From NCBI GenBank assembly GCA_046330135.1, contig JAXLTI010000005.1, forward strand, positions 186,001-250,000: a stretch of 64,000 nucleotides of DNA, given 5' to 3'. The stretch's first letter is position 1, and every line of letters begins with the position of its first letter. The DNA comes from CAYYFX01 sp046330135. Its GTDB lineage: Bacteria; ARS69. Positions 15,483-25,261 of this stretch are shown here, piece by piece. The notes beneath the pieces are model-generated. The model did not search any database. It saw only the letters and a program-made list of their open reading frames with translations, and had not been told where the DNA came from. The position numbers and the translations under genes were made by a program.

Positions 15483-16541
15483 ATGAGGCGGAAGGTCGCG
15501 GTCATCATGGGCGGCGAGAGCCGCGAGCGCGACGTCTCGCGCGTCACGGGCAAGGCGGTGGCCAAGGCGCTCGCGGAGCGCGCGTGGGACGTGGTGCTGG
15601 TGGACACCGAGGGCGGTGTGCTGCCGGTGGAAGGCGCCGCGCCCGCGATCGGGCTCGAGCCGCCCGACGCCGGCGGGAGCGAGACCTCCGTGGCCTCGGG
15701 CCCCACGGCGATCGCGGACTTCGTGCGCTCGTTGCGCGACGTGGACGCGGTCTGGATCGCGCTCCACGGCGGATGGGGCGAGGACGGCACGATCCAGGCG
15801 CTGTTCGACCTCACGGGGATTCCTTACACGGGCTCGGGCGTGCTCGGCTCCGCGCTGGCCATGGACAAGGACCGCGCGAAGCGCGTCATGCGCGCGAGCG
15901 ACGTGCCCACGCCGGACTGGCTGCTCCTGCGCTGGAACCCGGCCACGCCCCCGCCCGCCGCGGACGTGGAGCGCGTGAAGAAGCGCTTTCCCGGCGACGT
16001 CGTCGTGAAGCCGAACGCGGAAGGCTCCACCGTGGGTCTGAGCATCGTCCGCGCGGGGGACGATCTGGCCCGGGCGCTCGCCACCGCCGCGCGCTTCGAC
16101 GATCGCGTGCTCGTGGAGCCGTACGTGGCGGGGCGGGAGCTCACCGTGGCCATCCTCGGTCACGATGCGCTGCCGGTGGTGGAGATCGTCCCCGAGGGCG
16201 GCATCTACACCTACGAAGCGAAGTACACGCGCGGGAAGAGTCGCTACGAGTGTCCGGCCCAGCTCCCGGCGGATCTCACGGCGCGCGTCCAGGCCGCCAG
16301 CATGGCGGTGTACGAAGCGCTCGGCTGCGAGGGCTTCGCCCGAGTGGACTATCGCCTCGCCGAGGACGGCGCCTTCTACTGCCTCGAAGTGAACACGATC
16401 CCGGGCATGACGCCGCTTTCGCTGGTGCCGATGGCGGCGAAGGCGGCCGGGCTGTCGTTCGCGGAGCTGGTGGAGCGGATCCTGGAGCTCGCCATCGCGC
16501 GCGGGCCGCGGCGTCGCCGGACGGTGGCCGCGGGAGCGTAG
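15483..16541 (+). CDS. ddl: D-alanine--D-alanine ligase (352 aa)
   Basis: This ATP-grasp enzyme makes the D-Ala-D-Ala dipeptide for peptidoglycan. The N-terminus 'VAVIMGGESRERDVSR' (the family G-G-x-S-x-E-x-x-V-S), 'ALHGGWGEDGTIQALFDL', 'PYTGSGVLGSALAMDK', 'VVKPNAEGSTVGLSIV' and the metal/phosphate segment 'CLEVNTIPGMT' are canonical. The ATG at 15483 has a strong GGGGAGGGGG site; the longer open frame upstream overlaps the GNAT gene and is not used. It shares an operon with the BtpA-family gene 9 nt downstream. Confidence 0.95.
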   Translation: MRRKVAVIMGGESRERDVSRVTGKAVAKALAERAWDVVLVDTEGGVLPVEGAAPAIGLEPPDAGGSETSVASGPTAIADFVRSLRDVDAVWIALHGGWGEDGTIQALFDLTGIPYTGSGVLGSALAMDKDRAKRVMRASDVPTPDWLLLRWNPATPPPAADVERVKKRFPGDVVVKPNAEGSTVGLSIVRAGDDLARALATAARFDDRVLVEPYVAGRELTVAILGHDALPVVEIVPEGGIYTYEAKYTRGKSRYECPAQLPADLTARVQAASMAVYEALGCEGFARVDYRLAEDGAFYCLEVNTIPGMTPLSLVPMAAKAAGLSFAELVERILELAIARGPRRRRTVAAGA

Positions 16542-16550
16542 GGCGGACCG

Positions 16551-17387
16551 ATGCGATCCTTCGTCACGCTGTTCGGCGGGGTGAAGCCGATCCTCGGGAT
16601 GATCCATCTGCGTCCGTTGCCGGCGAGCCCGCGGGGCGGAACGGTGCGGGACGCGCTGGACGCCGCGCGCACGGACGCGGAGGCTCTGACGGCGGCCGGG
16701 GTGGACGGGCTCATCGTCGAGAACTTCGGGGACGCGCCGTTCGCGAAGGAGCGCGTCCCGCCCGCCACCGTGGCCGCGATGACGCTGATCGCGCGCGAGC
16801 TGCGCCGCGACCACAACGTTCCGCTCGGCGTCAACGTGCTGCGCAACGACGCGGAGGCCGCGCTCTCCATCGCGGAGGTCGTGGGGTGCGACTTCATCCG
16901 CGTGAACGTCCACGTGGGGGCGGTCGTTGCGGACCAGGGCATCCTGGAAGGGCGGGCGCGGGAGACGCTGGTCCTGAAGAAGGAGCTCGGCTCCACCGTC
17001 CTCATCTTCGCCGACGTGCGCGTGAAGCACGCCCGCCCGCTCGGGGCCGACCTCGGCTTCGAGGGGCTCCTGGCGGAAGCCCGCGACGCGGCCGGCCGCG
17101 GCGGCGCGGACGCCGTGATTCTCTCGGGGGCCGCCACCGGCGCGGCCACGGATGCGGACGAGGTGCGTCGCGTGAAGGAGGCCCTCCCGAAAACGCCGCT
17201 CCTCGTGGGCTCCGGCATCACCGCGGAGAACCTCGAGAGCTTCTGGCCGTGGGCGGATGGTATGATCGTCGGCTCTGCGCTCAAAGAAGGGGGCGACGCC
17301 CGCCGAAGCGTGGATCCGGCGCGGGCGCGCGCGCTCCTCGCCGCGGCATCGCGGCTCAAGCGGGGCGAGCGGATCCGGGGAAGCTGA
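16551..17387 (+). CDS. BtpA/SgcQ-family protein (278 aa)
   Basis: This is a TIM-barrel protein of the BtpA family, named for a cyanobacterial factor needed for photosystem I accumulation; its biochemical role in non-phototrophs is not established. Diagnostic segments are 'KPILGMIHLRPLPASP' near the start, 'GVDGLIVENFGDAPF', 'LGVNVLRNDAEAALSIA', 'DFIRVNVHVGAVVADQGI', 'ADAVILSGAATG' and 'VGSGITAENLESF'. There is no signal peptide. The stop directly abuts the cysS start (TGA then ATG), so the two are cotranslated. Confidence 0.85.
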   Translation: MRSFVTLFGGVKPILGMIHLRPLPASPRGGTVRDALDAARTDAEALTAAGVDGLIVENFGDAPFAKERVPPATVAAMTLIARELRRDHNVPLGVNVLRNDAEAALSIAEVVGCDFIRVNVHVGAVVADQGILEGRARETLVLKKELGSTVLIFADVRVKHARPLGADLGFEGLLAEARDAAGRGGADAVILSGAATGAATDADEVRRVKEALPKTPLLVGSGITAENLESFWPWADGMIVGSALKEGGDARRSVDPARARALLAAASRLKRGERIRGS

Positions 17388-18827
<1,440 letters not shown>

Positions 18828-18835
18828 CGCGCCTC

Positions 18836-19579
18836 ATGAACGTCCTCGTGACCGGAGCCTCCCGCGGAATCGGACGGGCTGCGGCGCGGGCGTTCGCCGA
18901 GCGGGGCGCGCGCGTGGTGCTGCACTTCCGCGCGAATCGCGAAGCGGCGGAGGAGGCGCGGGACTCGCTGCCCGGCGGTCCGCACTTCCTCCTCAGCGCG
19001 GACCTCGCGCATCCCCAGCGCGCTCGCGAGCTCTTCGCCGACGCGGTGGAGGCGGCGGGTCGCATCGACGTGCTCGTGAACAACGCGGGGATCTTCGAGG
19101 ACCACGACGTCCTCTCGCTGAGCTTCGAGAAGTGGCGCGACGCGTGGGAGCGCACGCTCGCGACCAACCTCCTCTCTCCCGTGCACCTCATGTACTGCGC
19201 CGCGCACCACATGAGCGAGGAGGGCGGCGGCCGGATCGTGAACGTCTCCTCGCGCGGCGCGTTCCGCGGCGAGCCGCACAGCCCCGCCTACGGAGCCAGC
19301 AAGGCGGGTCTGAACTCGGCGGGGCAGTCGCTCGCGAAGGCGCTCGGGCGTCGCGGGGTCTTCGTCTTCACGATCGCGCCCGGGTGGGTGGACACCGACA
19401 TGGCCCGGGCCTCCCTCGAAGGGGAGCACGCCGAGCCCATCCGCGAGGAGACGGCGCTGGGTCGCGTGGCCACGCCCGAGGAGGTGGCCCGCGCCATCGT
19501 CTTCTGCGGCCTCGACGCCCCCGAGTCCATGACCGGCTCCATCCTCGACGTGAACGGCGGGTCGTACCTGCGCACCTAG
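18836..19579 (+). CDS. SDR-family oxidoreductase, FabG-like (247 aa)
   Basis: This is a short-chain dehydrogenase/reductase, most like 3-oxoacyl-ACP reductase. The NAD(P)-binding motif 'TGASRGIG' is at 6-13, 'VNNAGIF' follows, and the catalytic Tyr152 and Lys156 are in 'YGASK', preceded by Ser in 'NVSSRG'. 'IAPGWVDTDMA' and the terminal 'SILDVNGGSYLRT' are typical of the family. The substrate cannot be set from sequence; FabG itself usually sits in a fab cluster, which is absent here. It is the last gene of the ddl-cysS run. Confidence 0.85.
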   Translation: MNVLVTGASRGIGRAAARAFAERGARVVLHFRANREAAEEARDSLPGGPHFLLSADLAHPQRARELFADAVEAAGRIDVLVNNAGIFEDHDVLSLSFEKWRDAWERTLATNLLSPVHLMYCAAHHMSEEGGGRIVNVSSRGAFRGEPHSPAYGASKAGLNSAGQSLAKALGRRGVFVFTIAPGWVDTDMARASLEGEHAEPIREETALGRVATPEEVARAIVFCGLDAPESMTGSILDVNGGSYLRT

Positions 19580-19899
19580 GCTGGCCCGGCGGCCACGGGG
19601 GCGCTGCCCACCCGGCGAGCCCCCCTTCGGTCGTCCCTGATACCCCGGCCGCGCGGAGAAGCCGAAAAGACGCCCGAGCTCGAATTCAGGACCCGCAGGT
19701 CCTTGATGTCTCCCCGGGCGGCGCGTAGACTACTCCGACGGCTTGCTCCAGGGGCTCGGGTTCCCGCTGACGTGGGTCCGGGCCGCCGGGATCCGGGCCG
19801 ATCCTGTTGGGCCACAAAGGGATGCAGCGACTCGACGGGGACGTGATGCCGCAATCGCACGAGGCCGCCCGAGCCAATCCGGGCCCGAGGCCGGGGAGC
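19580..19899. other. 320-nt intergenic region carrying a promoter
   Basis: No gene is supported here. The stretch holds a promoter candidate (19703-19731) and a 6-bp inverted repeat touching its -35 (19688-19703). The downstream 170 nt contain three further in-frame ATGs (19807, 19822, 19846) that could be alternative starts of the following flavoprotein. Confidence 0.5.
19703..19731 (+). promoter_or_regulatory. Promoter candidate of the Nfn-Kor redox operon
   Basis: TTGATG (19703-19708) and TAGACT (19726-19731) are 17 nt apart. AGGACC-CGCA-GGTCCT (19688-19703) is a perfect inverted repeat ending on the first base of the -35, placed where an operator could act. Confidence 0.45.
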
Positions 19900-20811
19900 A
19901 TGGACACCGCCCCCCGCTTCGAGATCATCGCTCGCGAGGACTACTCGGACGTCACCTACATGCTGGAGGTGCGTCACCCCCTGATGGCCCGGGCGGCGAA
20001 GCCGGGCCAGTTCGTCATCGTGATGTCCCACGAAGAGGGGGAGCGGATCCCGCTCACGATCGCGGATTTCGATCGCGCGAAGGGAACGATCACGCTCGTG
20101 ATCCAGGCGGTCGGAAAGACGACCCGCGAGATGCAGCAGACTTGCCAGGTCGGCACGGCGCTCCACGGGATGGCCGGGCCCCTCGGCATTCCGAGCCCGG
20201 TGGGTCATGCCAAGAAAGTCGTGTGCGTGGGCGGCGGCCTCGGCGTGGCGCCGGTGTTCCCGCAGGCGCGCGCGTTCAAGGAGAGCGGCGCCTACGTCAT
20301 CGGGATCCTCGGCTTCCGCACCGAGAAGCTCGTCTTCTGGGAGAAGAAGTTCCGCAGCGCCTGCGACGAGCTGATCCTCTGCACGGACGACGGCTCGGTC
20401 GGCATCAAGGGCCTCGTGACGGACGGCCTGAAGCTCGCGATCGAGAAGCATCCGGACATCGACGAGGTCGTGGCGATCGGCCCGCCGATCATGATGAAGG
20501 CCAGCGCCGAGACGACGCGCCCGCACGAGATCAAGACGCTCGTGAGCCTCAACCCGATCATGGTGGACGGAACGGGCATGTGCGGCGGCTGCCGCGTGCG
20601 CGTCGGCGGCGAGGTGAAGTTCGCCTGCGTGGACGGCCCGGACTTCGACGCGCACAAGGTGGACTTCGCGGATCTCATGATGCGCCTCAAGCGCTACTCC
20701 GAGGAGGAGAAGGCCGCCATGGAGCGCTGGTCCTCGACGTGTCGCCTCGTCGAGACGGCCGAATCCCCGGCGATGGTCTCCCGGTTGCCCCAGTCCCCGG
20801 GCGGAGCGTAG
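19900..20811 (+). CDS. nfnA: NfnA/SudB-like FAD/NAD-binding subunit with [2Fe-2S] cluster (303 aa)
   Basis: This is the small subunit of the NADH-dependent ferredoxin:NADP+ oxidoreductase / sulfide dehydrogenase type, related to dihydroorotate dehydrogenase electron-transfer subunits. The FAD domain shows 'KPGQFVIVM', 'RIPLTIADFD' and 'MAGPLGIPSP'; the NAD domain shows 'VVCVGGGLGVAPVFPQ'. The C-terminal [2Fe-2S] site is 'DGTGMCGGCRVRVGG' plus 'FACVDGPDFD', giving Asp and Cys ligands. The start is uncertain: ATG 19900 (GAGG site 9 nt upstream) fits the family N-terminus, but in-frame ATGs at 19807, 19822 and 19846 exist. It is followed after 3 nt by its partner. Confidence 0.8.
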   Translation: MDTAPRFEIIAREDYSDVTYMLEVRHPLMARAAKPGQFVIVMSHEEGERIPLTIADFDRAKGTITLVIQAVGKTTREMQQTCQVGTALHGMAGPLGIPSPVGHAKKVVCVGGGLGVAPVFPQARAFKESGAYVIGILGFRTEKLVFWEKKFRSACDELILCTDDGSVGIKGLVTDGLKLAIEKHPDIDEVVAIGPPIMMKASAETTRPHEIKTLVSLNPIMVDGTGMCGGCRVRVGGEVKFACVDGPDFDAHKVDFADLMMRLKRYSEEEKAAMERWSSTCRLVETAESPAMVSRLPQSPGGA

Positions 20812-20814
20812 ACG

Positions 20815-22350
20815 ATGGCGGCGAAGCGGACGATCCGCAGCATTCCTCAGGAGCGCACGCCGGTGCGGGAGCAGCCCGCGAGCGAGCGCGTCCGGAACTT
20901 CCTCGAGGTGAACTACGGCTACGACGAGGCGGAGGCGCTCCGCGAAGCGCAGCGCTGCCTCTTCTGCGCGGACCCCGTGTGCATCGGCGGCTGCCCGGTC
21001 GCGATCGACATTCCCGGGTTCATCCGCAAGGTCTGCGACAAGGACTACCGCGGCGCGTACGAGACGATCGCGCAGACGAACCTGCTGCCCGCGGTCTGCG
21101 GGCGCGTGTGCCCGCAGGAGACGCAGTGCGAAGTGGTGTGCACGGTGGGCGAGTCCCTCGAGCCGGTGGCCATCGGTCGCCTCGAGCGCTTCGTCGGCGA
21201 CCGCGCCATCGCGCAGCACTGGGCGAAGCACCCGTACATCGAGCCGACCGGGCGGCGCGTGGGTATCGTGGGCTCGGGCCCGGCCGGCATGGCGTGCGCC
21301 GCGGATCTCGCGAAGGCCGGCTGCGACGTGACGGTGTTCGAGGCCTTCCACCAGCCGGGCGGCGTCCTGCGCTACGGGATCCCGGACTTCCGCCTTCCGA
21401 ACGAGGTGATCGACGCCGAGATCGACAACTTGAAGAAGCTCGGCGTGAAGTTCCAGTGCAACACGATCGTCGGCCGGCTGTTCACCATCGAGCAGATGGT
21501 GGAGGAGCTCGGCTTCGACGCGGTCTTCATCGGCACCGGCGCGGGCTACCCCACCATGCTGGGCGTCCCCGGGGACTCGCTGAACGGCGTCCTCTCCGCG
21601 AACGAGCTGCTCACGCGCTGCAATCTGATGCGCGCGCGGGACTTCCCGCACTTCGACACCCCGATCCCGCTGGGCGAGCAGGTCGCGGTGGTCGGCGCGG
21701 GGAACACCGCGATGGACGCGATGCGCGTCTGTCTCCGCCTCGGGGCGGAGAAAGTGCACTGCATCTACCGCCGGTCGCGCACCGAGGCGCCAGCTCGCGT
21801 GGAGGAAGTGCACCACGCGGAAGAGGAAGGGATCGAGTTCCACTGGCTGACGAATCCGGTGGAGGTCCTGGACGACGGCAAGGGCAACGTTCGCGCGATG
21901 CGCTGCATCAAGATGGAGCTCGGCGAGCCGGACGACTCCGGCCGGCGGCGGCCCGTTCCGGTGGCCGGAAGCGAGTTCGAGTTCGAGTGCGACCAGGTCG
22001 TGTTCGCGATCGGAACGAACGCGAACCCGATCATCGGCCAGACGTCGAAGCTGAAGCTGAACAAGCGCGGCTACATCCAGGCGGACGACTCGCTCGCGAC
22101 GTCGATGGCCGGCGTCTACGCGGGAGGGGACATCGTCACCGGCGCGGCCACCGTGATCGAGGCCATGGGCGCCGGGCGAAAGGCCGCGGCGAGCATCCGG
22201 GCGTATCTCGGCATCCGCGACGCGAGCCGCCGCTACGACGACGTCGAGACGCTCTTCGGGATCGCCCTCCGCGAGCGGAACTTCGTGCGCGTCCGCGTTC
22301 CCCGCGGAGACTCGGCGGCGCGCGAGAGAACGGCGGTGGAATCGCGATGA
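20815..22350 (+). CDS. nfnB: NfnB/GltA-like NADPH-dependent oxidoreductase (511 aa)
   Basis: This is the large flavoprotein partner of the preceding gene, homologous to the glutamate synthase small subunit. The N-terminal ferredoxin-like domain has two cysteine clusters, 'CLFCADPVCIGGCP' and 'CGRVCPQETQCEVVC', for two [4Fe-4S] clusters. The first dinucleotide fold is 'VGIVGSGPAGMACAADLA' and the second 'VAVVGAGNTAMDAMRVCLRLG'; 'VYAGGDIVTGAATVIEAMG' binds FAD. Without a glutamate synthase large subunit nearby, and next to an NfnA-like subunit and KorAB, ferredoxin/NAD(P)H electron transfer fits better than glutamate synthesis. True bifurcation is not shown by sequence. It overlaps korA by ATGA. 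Confidence 0.82.
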   Translation: MAAKRTIRSIPQERTPVREQPASERVRNFLEVNYGYDEAEALREAQRCLFCADPVCIGGCPVAIDIPGFIRKVCDKDYRGAYETIAQTNLLPAVCGRVCPQETQCEVVCTVGESLEPVAIGRLERFVGDRAIAQHWAKHPYIEPTGRRVGIVGSGPAGMACAADLAKAGCDVTVFEAFHQPGGVLRYGIPDFRLPNEVIDAEIDNLKKLGVKFQCNTIVGRLFTIEQMVEELGFDAVFIGTGAGYPTMLGVPGDSLNGVLSANELLTRCNLMRARDFPHFDTPIPLGEQVAVVGAGNTAMDAMRVCLRLGAEKVHCIYRRSRTEAPARVEEVHHAEEEGIEFHWLTNPVEVLDDGKGNVRAMRCIKMELGEPDDSGRRRPVPVAGSEFEFECDQVVFAIGTNANPIIGQTSKLKLNKRGYIQADDSLATSMAGVYAGGDIVTGAATVIEAMGAGRKAAASIRAYLGIRDASRRYDDVETLFGIALRERNFVRVRVPRGDSAARERTAVESR

Positions 22351-24257
22351 CTCCCGTGTCCACGCAACGACCCCAGAGCCAGACTCGTCCGGCGCCCGCG
22401 AGCCCGGCCGCGAAGTCGGTCACGACCCTGCCCGAGCACATCGTCGACATCATCAGCGACTCCGGCGAGGGCGCGCAGCGCTGCGGGCAGTCGTTCGGAT
22501 CGATCGCGGCGAAGACCGGCAACGGCGTGTGGACGGTGGAGATCATCCCCGCGGAGATCCAGCCGCCCGCGCGCAGCGTCGCCGGCGCCAGCGGCAACCG
22601 GATCCGCCTGGGGTCGCGCCGCGTGACGAACGGCGGGGACGAAGCGGACCTCGTGGTGGCGTTCAACGAGCAGGTGCTGCTCGGCCGCGTGCGCATGAAG
22701 GAGCTGAAGCCGCGGTGCACCATCCTCCTCGAGAACATGTGGCGGGAGCACCGGGACCCGAAGATCGTGGCCTCCTACGTGGAGACGCACGACGCGCTGA
22801 TCGCGGCCGGCTATCGCGTCGTCGAGGTGCCGATGGAGCGCGAGTGCCTCAAGCTCGTGGCCGACGCACGCCGCGGCAAGAACATGTTCGTTCTCGGCAT
22901 GCTCTGCGCGATCTACAGCCTGGATCCGGCCCTCGCGCGCGAGCAGGTCGCGCTCACGTTCCGCAAGAAGTCCGCGAGCGTCATCGACTCGAACGTCAAG
23001 CTGCTCATGGCCGGCTACGACTGGGCGCAGGCCAGCCTGGACTTCGAGTACCGCATCCCGGCGGAGCCCGTGGCCGAGCCGCAGATCGTCATCAACGGGA
23101 ACACTGCGGTCGCGCTCGGCGTGGTGGCGTCCGGCATGGAGATCTGCGCGATGTACCCGATCACGCCGGCCACGTCGGCCTCGCACTACCTGAGCGAGAT
23201 CTTCGCGAAGGTGGGCGGCGTCGTGCACCAGGCGGAGGACGAGATCGCGGCGTGCACGTTCGCGATCGGCGCCTCGTACGCGGGGAAGTGCGCGGTCACG
23301 ATCACGTCGGGACCGGGGTATTCGCTCAAGCAGGAGGCGATCGGGCTCGCGGTGATGGGAGAGATCCCGCTCGTGGTCGTGAACGTGCAGCGCGGCGGCC
23401 CGAGCACCGGGCAGCCCACGAAGGCCGAGCAGGGCGATCTCCTGGCCACGATCTTCGGCAGTCACGGTGACGCGCCGAAGGTGGTGATCGCCCCCAGCTC
23501 CATCGAGGACTGCTTCTACTCGATCATCGCGGCGCGGCGCATCGCGGAGACCTTCAACATGGTCGTCGTCGTGCTCTCCGACGCCAGCCTGGCCACCGCG
23601 CAGCAGCCCTTCCCGCGCCCGAAGTTCGATCCGGCCTGGCTCGCGCCGCCGGTGGACCAGAGCGAGGTGCCCGCGGGCCTCGAGCCGTACGCGTGGGACG
23701 CGCGGACCGGGCTCGCGCGTCGCTTCATCCCGGGGCAGCCGGGCGGCATGCACACCCTGACCGGTCTCGCGCACGACACGGCGAGTCGAGTGGCCTACGA
23801 CCCCGAGATCAACGAGCAGGGCATGCACGCGCGGAGCCTGAAGCTGGCGGCGTTCCAGAAGACGCTGAAGACGCCGCCGGTGTACGGCGACGAGAAGGGC
23901 GAGCTGCTCGTCGTCGGGTGGGGCAGCAGCAAGGGCGCGATCGAGGAAGCGGTGGACCGGGTGCGGGCCGAGGCGCGCCGGGTCTCCTCGCTGCACCTGC
24001 GCTTCCTGTCGCCGATGCCGTCGGGCCTGCGGCCGATCCTGGAGCGCTTCGACAAGGTCATGACGGTCGAGAGCAACTGGTGCGACCGCCTGGAGGACGA
24101 GCTGATCGACGAGTCGAACCGCCGTCACTCCGCGGTCGCGATGCTGCTGCGCGCGCGCTACCTGATCGACGTGGACTGCTGGAGCGAGGTGCGCGGTCAA
24201 CCCATCAAGCCGGGGAGCGTGCAGCGCGCCATCCTCGAGAAGCTGGGACGGCGATGA
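22347..24257 (+). CDS. korA: 2-oxoacid:ferredoxin oxidoreductase, gamma-alpha fusion subunit (636 aa)
   Basis: This subunit, with KorB, converts a 2-oxoacid (probably 2-oxoglutarate) plus CoA to acyl-CoA, CO2 and reduced ferredoxin, or the reverse. After a disordered 30-residue start, residues of about 35-230 form the gamma domain ('SGEGAQRCGQSFG', 'ADLVVAFNEQVLLGRV'). The alpha domain follows, with 'GNTAVALGVVASGMEICAMYPITPATSASHYL', the pyrimidine-binding and substrate loop region, here quoted in part as 'YPITPATS', then 'EDEIAAC', 'TSGPGYSLKQEAIGLAVM' and 'QRGGPSTGQPTK'. This is the KorA architecture common in two-subunit enzymes. It is tightly coupled both sides (ATGA). Confidence 0.9.
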   Translation: MTPVSTQRPQSQTRPAPASPAAKSVTTLPEHIVDIISDSGEGAQRCGQSFGSIAAKTGNGVWTVEIIPAEIQPPARSVAGASGNRIRLGSRRVTNGGDEADLVVAFNEQVLLGRVRMKELKPRCTILLENMWREHRDPKIVASYVETHDALIAAGYRVVEVPMERECLKLVADARRGKNMFVLGMLCAIYSLDPALAREQVALTFRKKSASVIDSNVKLLMAGYDWAQASLDFEYRIPAEPVAEPQIVINGNTAVALGVVASGMEICAMYPITPATSASHYLSEIFAKVGGVVHQAEDEIAACTFAIGASYAGKCAVTITSGPGYSLKQEAIGLAVMGEIPLVVVNVQRGGPSTGQPTKAEQGDLLATIFGSHGDAPKVVIAPSSIEDCFYSIIAARRIAETFNMVVVVLSDASLATAQQPFPRPKFDPAWLAPPVDQSEVPAGLEPYAWDARTGLARRFIPGQPGGMHTLTGLAHDTASRVAYDPEINEQGMHARSLKLAAFQKTLKTPPVYGDEKGELLVVGWGSSKGAIEEAVDRVRAEARRVSSLHLRFLSPMPSGLRPILERFDKVMTVESNWCDRLEDELIDESNRRHSAVAMLLRARYLIDVDCWSEVRGQPIKPGSVQRAILEKLGRR

Positions 24258-25261
24258 GCGACAAGTCGAACGGAACGCTGTCGGCCACGGAGTGCCTCCT
24301 GCGCATGCACGACGAGCACTTCGAGATCGAGGACTTCCAGAAGGGCGTGCCGCGGTGGTGCACGGGCTGCGGGGACAACGCCGTGCTCGCGGCGGTGCAG
24401 AAGCTCTGCCGCGACGAGGCGCTGCGTCCCGAGAAGACGGTGTTCGTCTCGGGCATCGGCTGCTCGAGCCGGCTCCCGCACTACATGAACACGTACGGCT
24501 TCCACGGCATCCACGGCCGCGCGCTGCCGGTGGCGGAAGGCATCCGCATGGCGCGCCCGGACCTGAACGTGTTCGTGAACACGGGAGACGGGGACTGCTG
24601 CAGCATCGGCGCGGCGCACTGGATCCACGCGCTGCGCTACAACATGCGCATGGTCGTGATGCTTCACGACAACCAGATCTACGGGCTGACGAAGATGCAG
24701 GCCTCGCCCACGTCGCCGCGCGGGCTCAAGAGCAACACCACGCCGCGCGGCGCGTACCTGGAGGCGCTGCAGCCGCTGACGGTGACGCTCGGCGTGCAGA
24801 ACGTGTCCTTCGTGGCGCAGGCGGCGGACTGGATCCCCGAGCTGCTCTACGACATCGTGCGCGCGGCGTTCCACCACGACGGCTTCTCGTTCATCCGCAT
24901 CGTCCAGCGCTGCCCGGAGTGGCTGCCCAAGCACTTCGACCCGTGGCTCCACGACCCCTCGAAGGTGGTGCTGCTGCACCACGAGCGCGGCCTCTCGATC
25001 AGCCCGGCGCTTTCGCAGGTGTACAGGAACCAGCTGGAGCACGATCCGTCGAACATCCACCGCGCGCGCGAGATCGCGACCACGATCGACCCGATCCCCG
25101 TGGGCATCCTCTATCACGATCCCACCGTGCCGCGCTACGAGGACATCCGGGGGGGCGCCGAGCTGCGCACCGTCGAGATGCTGCAGCGCGGCCTCGATGC
25201 GGAATTCGACAAGTTCACCATCGCGCCGCGCGGCGAGGAAGGCGGGGCGTCCCGTGGCTGA
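24254..25261 (+). CDS. korB: 2-oxoacid:ferredoxin oxidoreductase, TPP-binding beta subunit (335 aa)
   Basis: This subunit carries the thiamine diphosphate and a [4Fe-4S] cluster. Cys36 and Cys39 in 'WCTGCGDN' begin the cluster site, 'GIGCSSRLPHY' supplies another Cys, and 'VNTGDGDCCSIG' through 'HDNQIYGLTKMQASPTS' is the G-D-G...N TPP motif. 'IVQRCPEW' is the conserved fourth-Cys region. The length and motif order match KorB proteins. The 3' end overlaps the next gene's GTG start by 8 nt. Confidence 0.92.
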   Translation: MSDKSNGTLSATECLLRMHDEHFEIEDFQKGVPRWCTGCGDNAVLAAVQKLCRDEALRPEKTVFVSGIGCSSRLPHYMNTYGFHGIHGRALPVAEGIRMARPDLNVFVNTGDGDCCSIGAAHWIHALRYNMRMVVMLHDNQIYGLTKMQASPTSPRGLKSNTTPRGAYLEALQPLTVTLGVQNVSFVAQAADWIPELLYDIVRAAFHHDGFSFIRIVQRCPEWLPKHFDPWLHDPSKVVLLHHERGLSISPALSQVYRNQLEHDPSNIHRAREIATTIDPIPVGILYHDPTVPRYEDIRGGAELRTVEMLQRGLDAEFDKFTIAPRGEEGGASRG

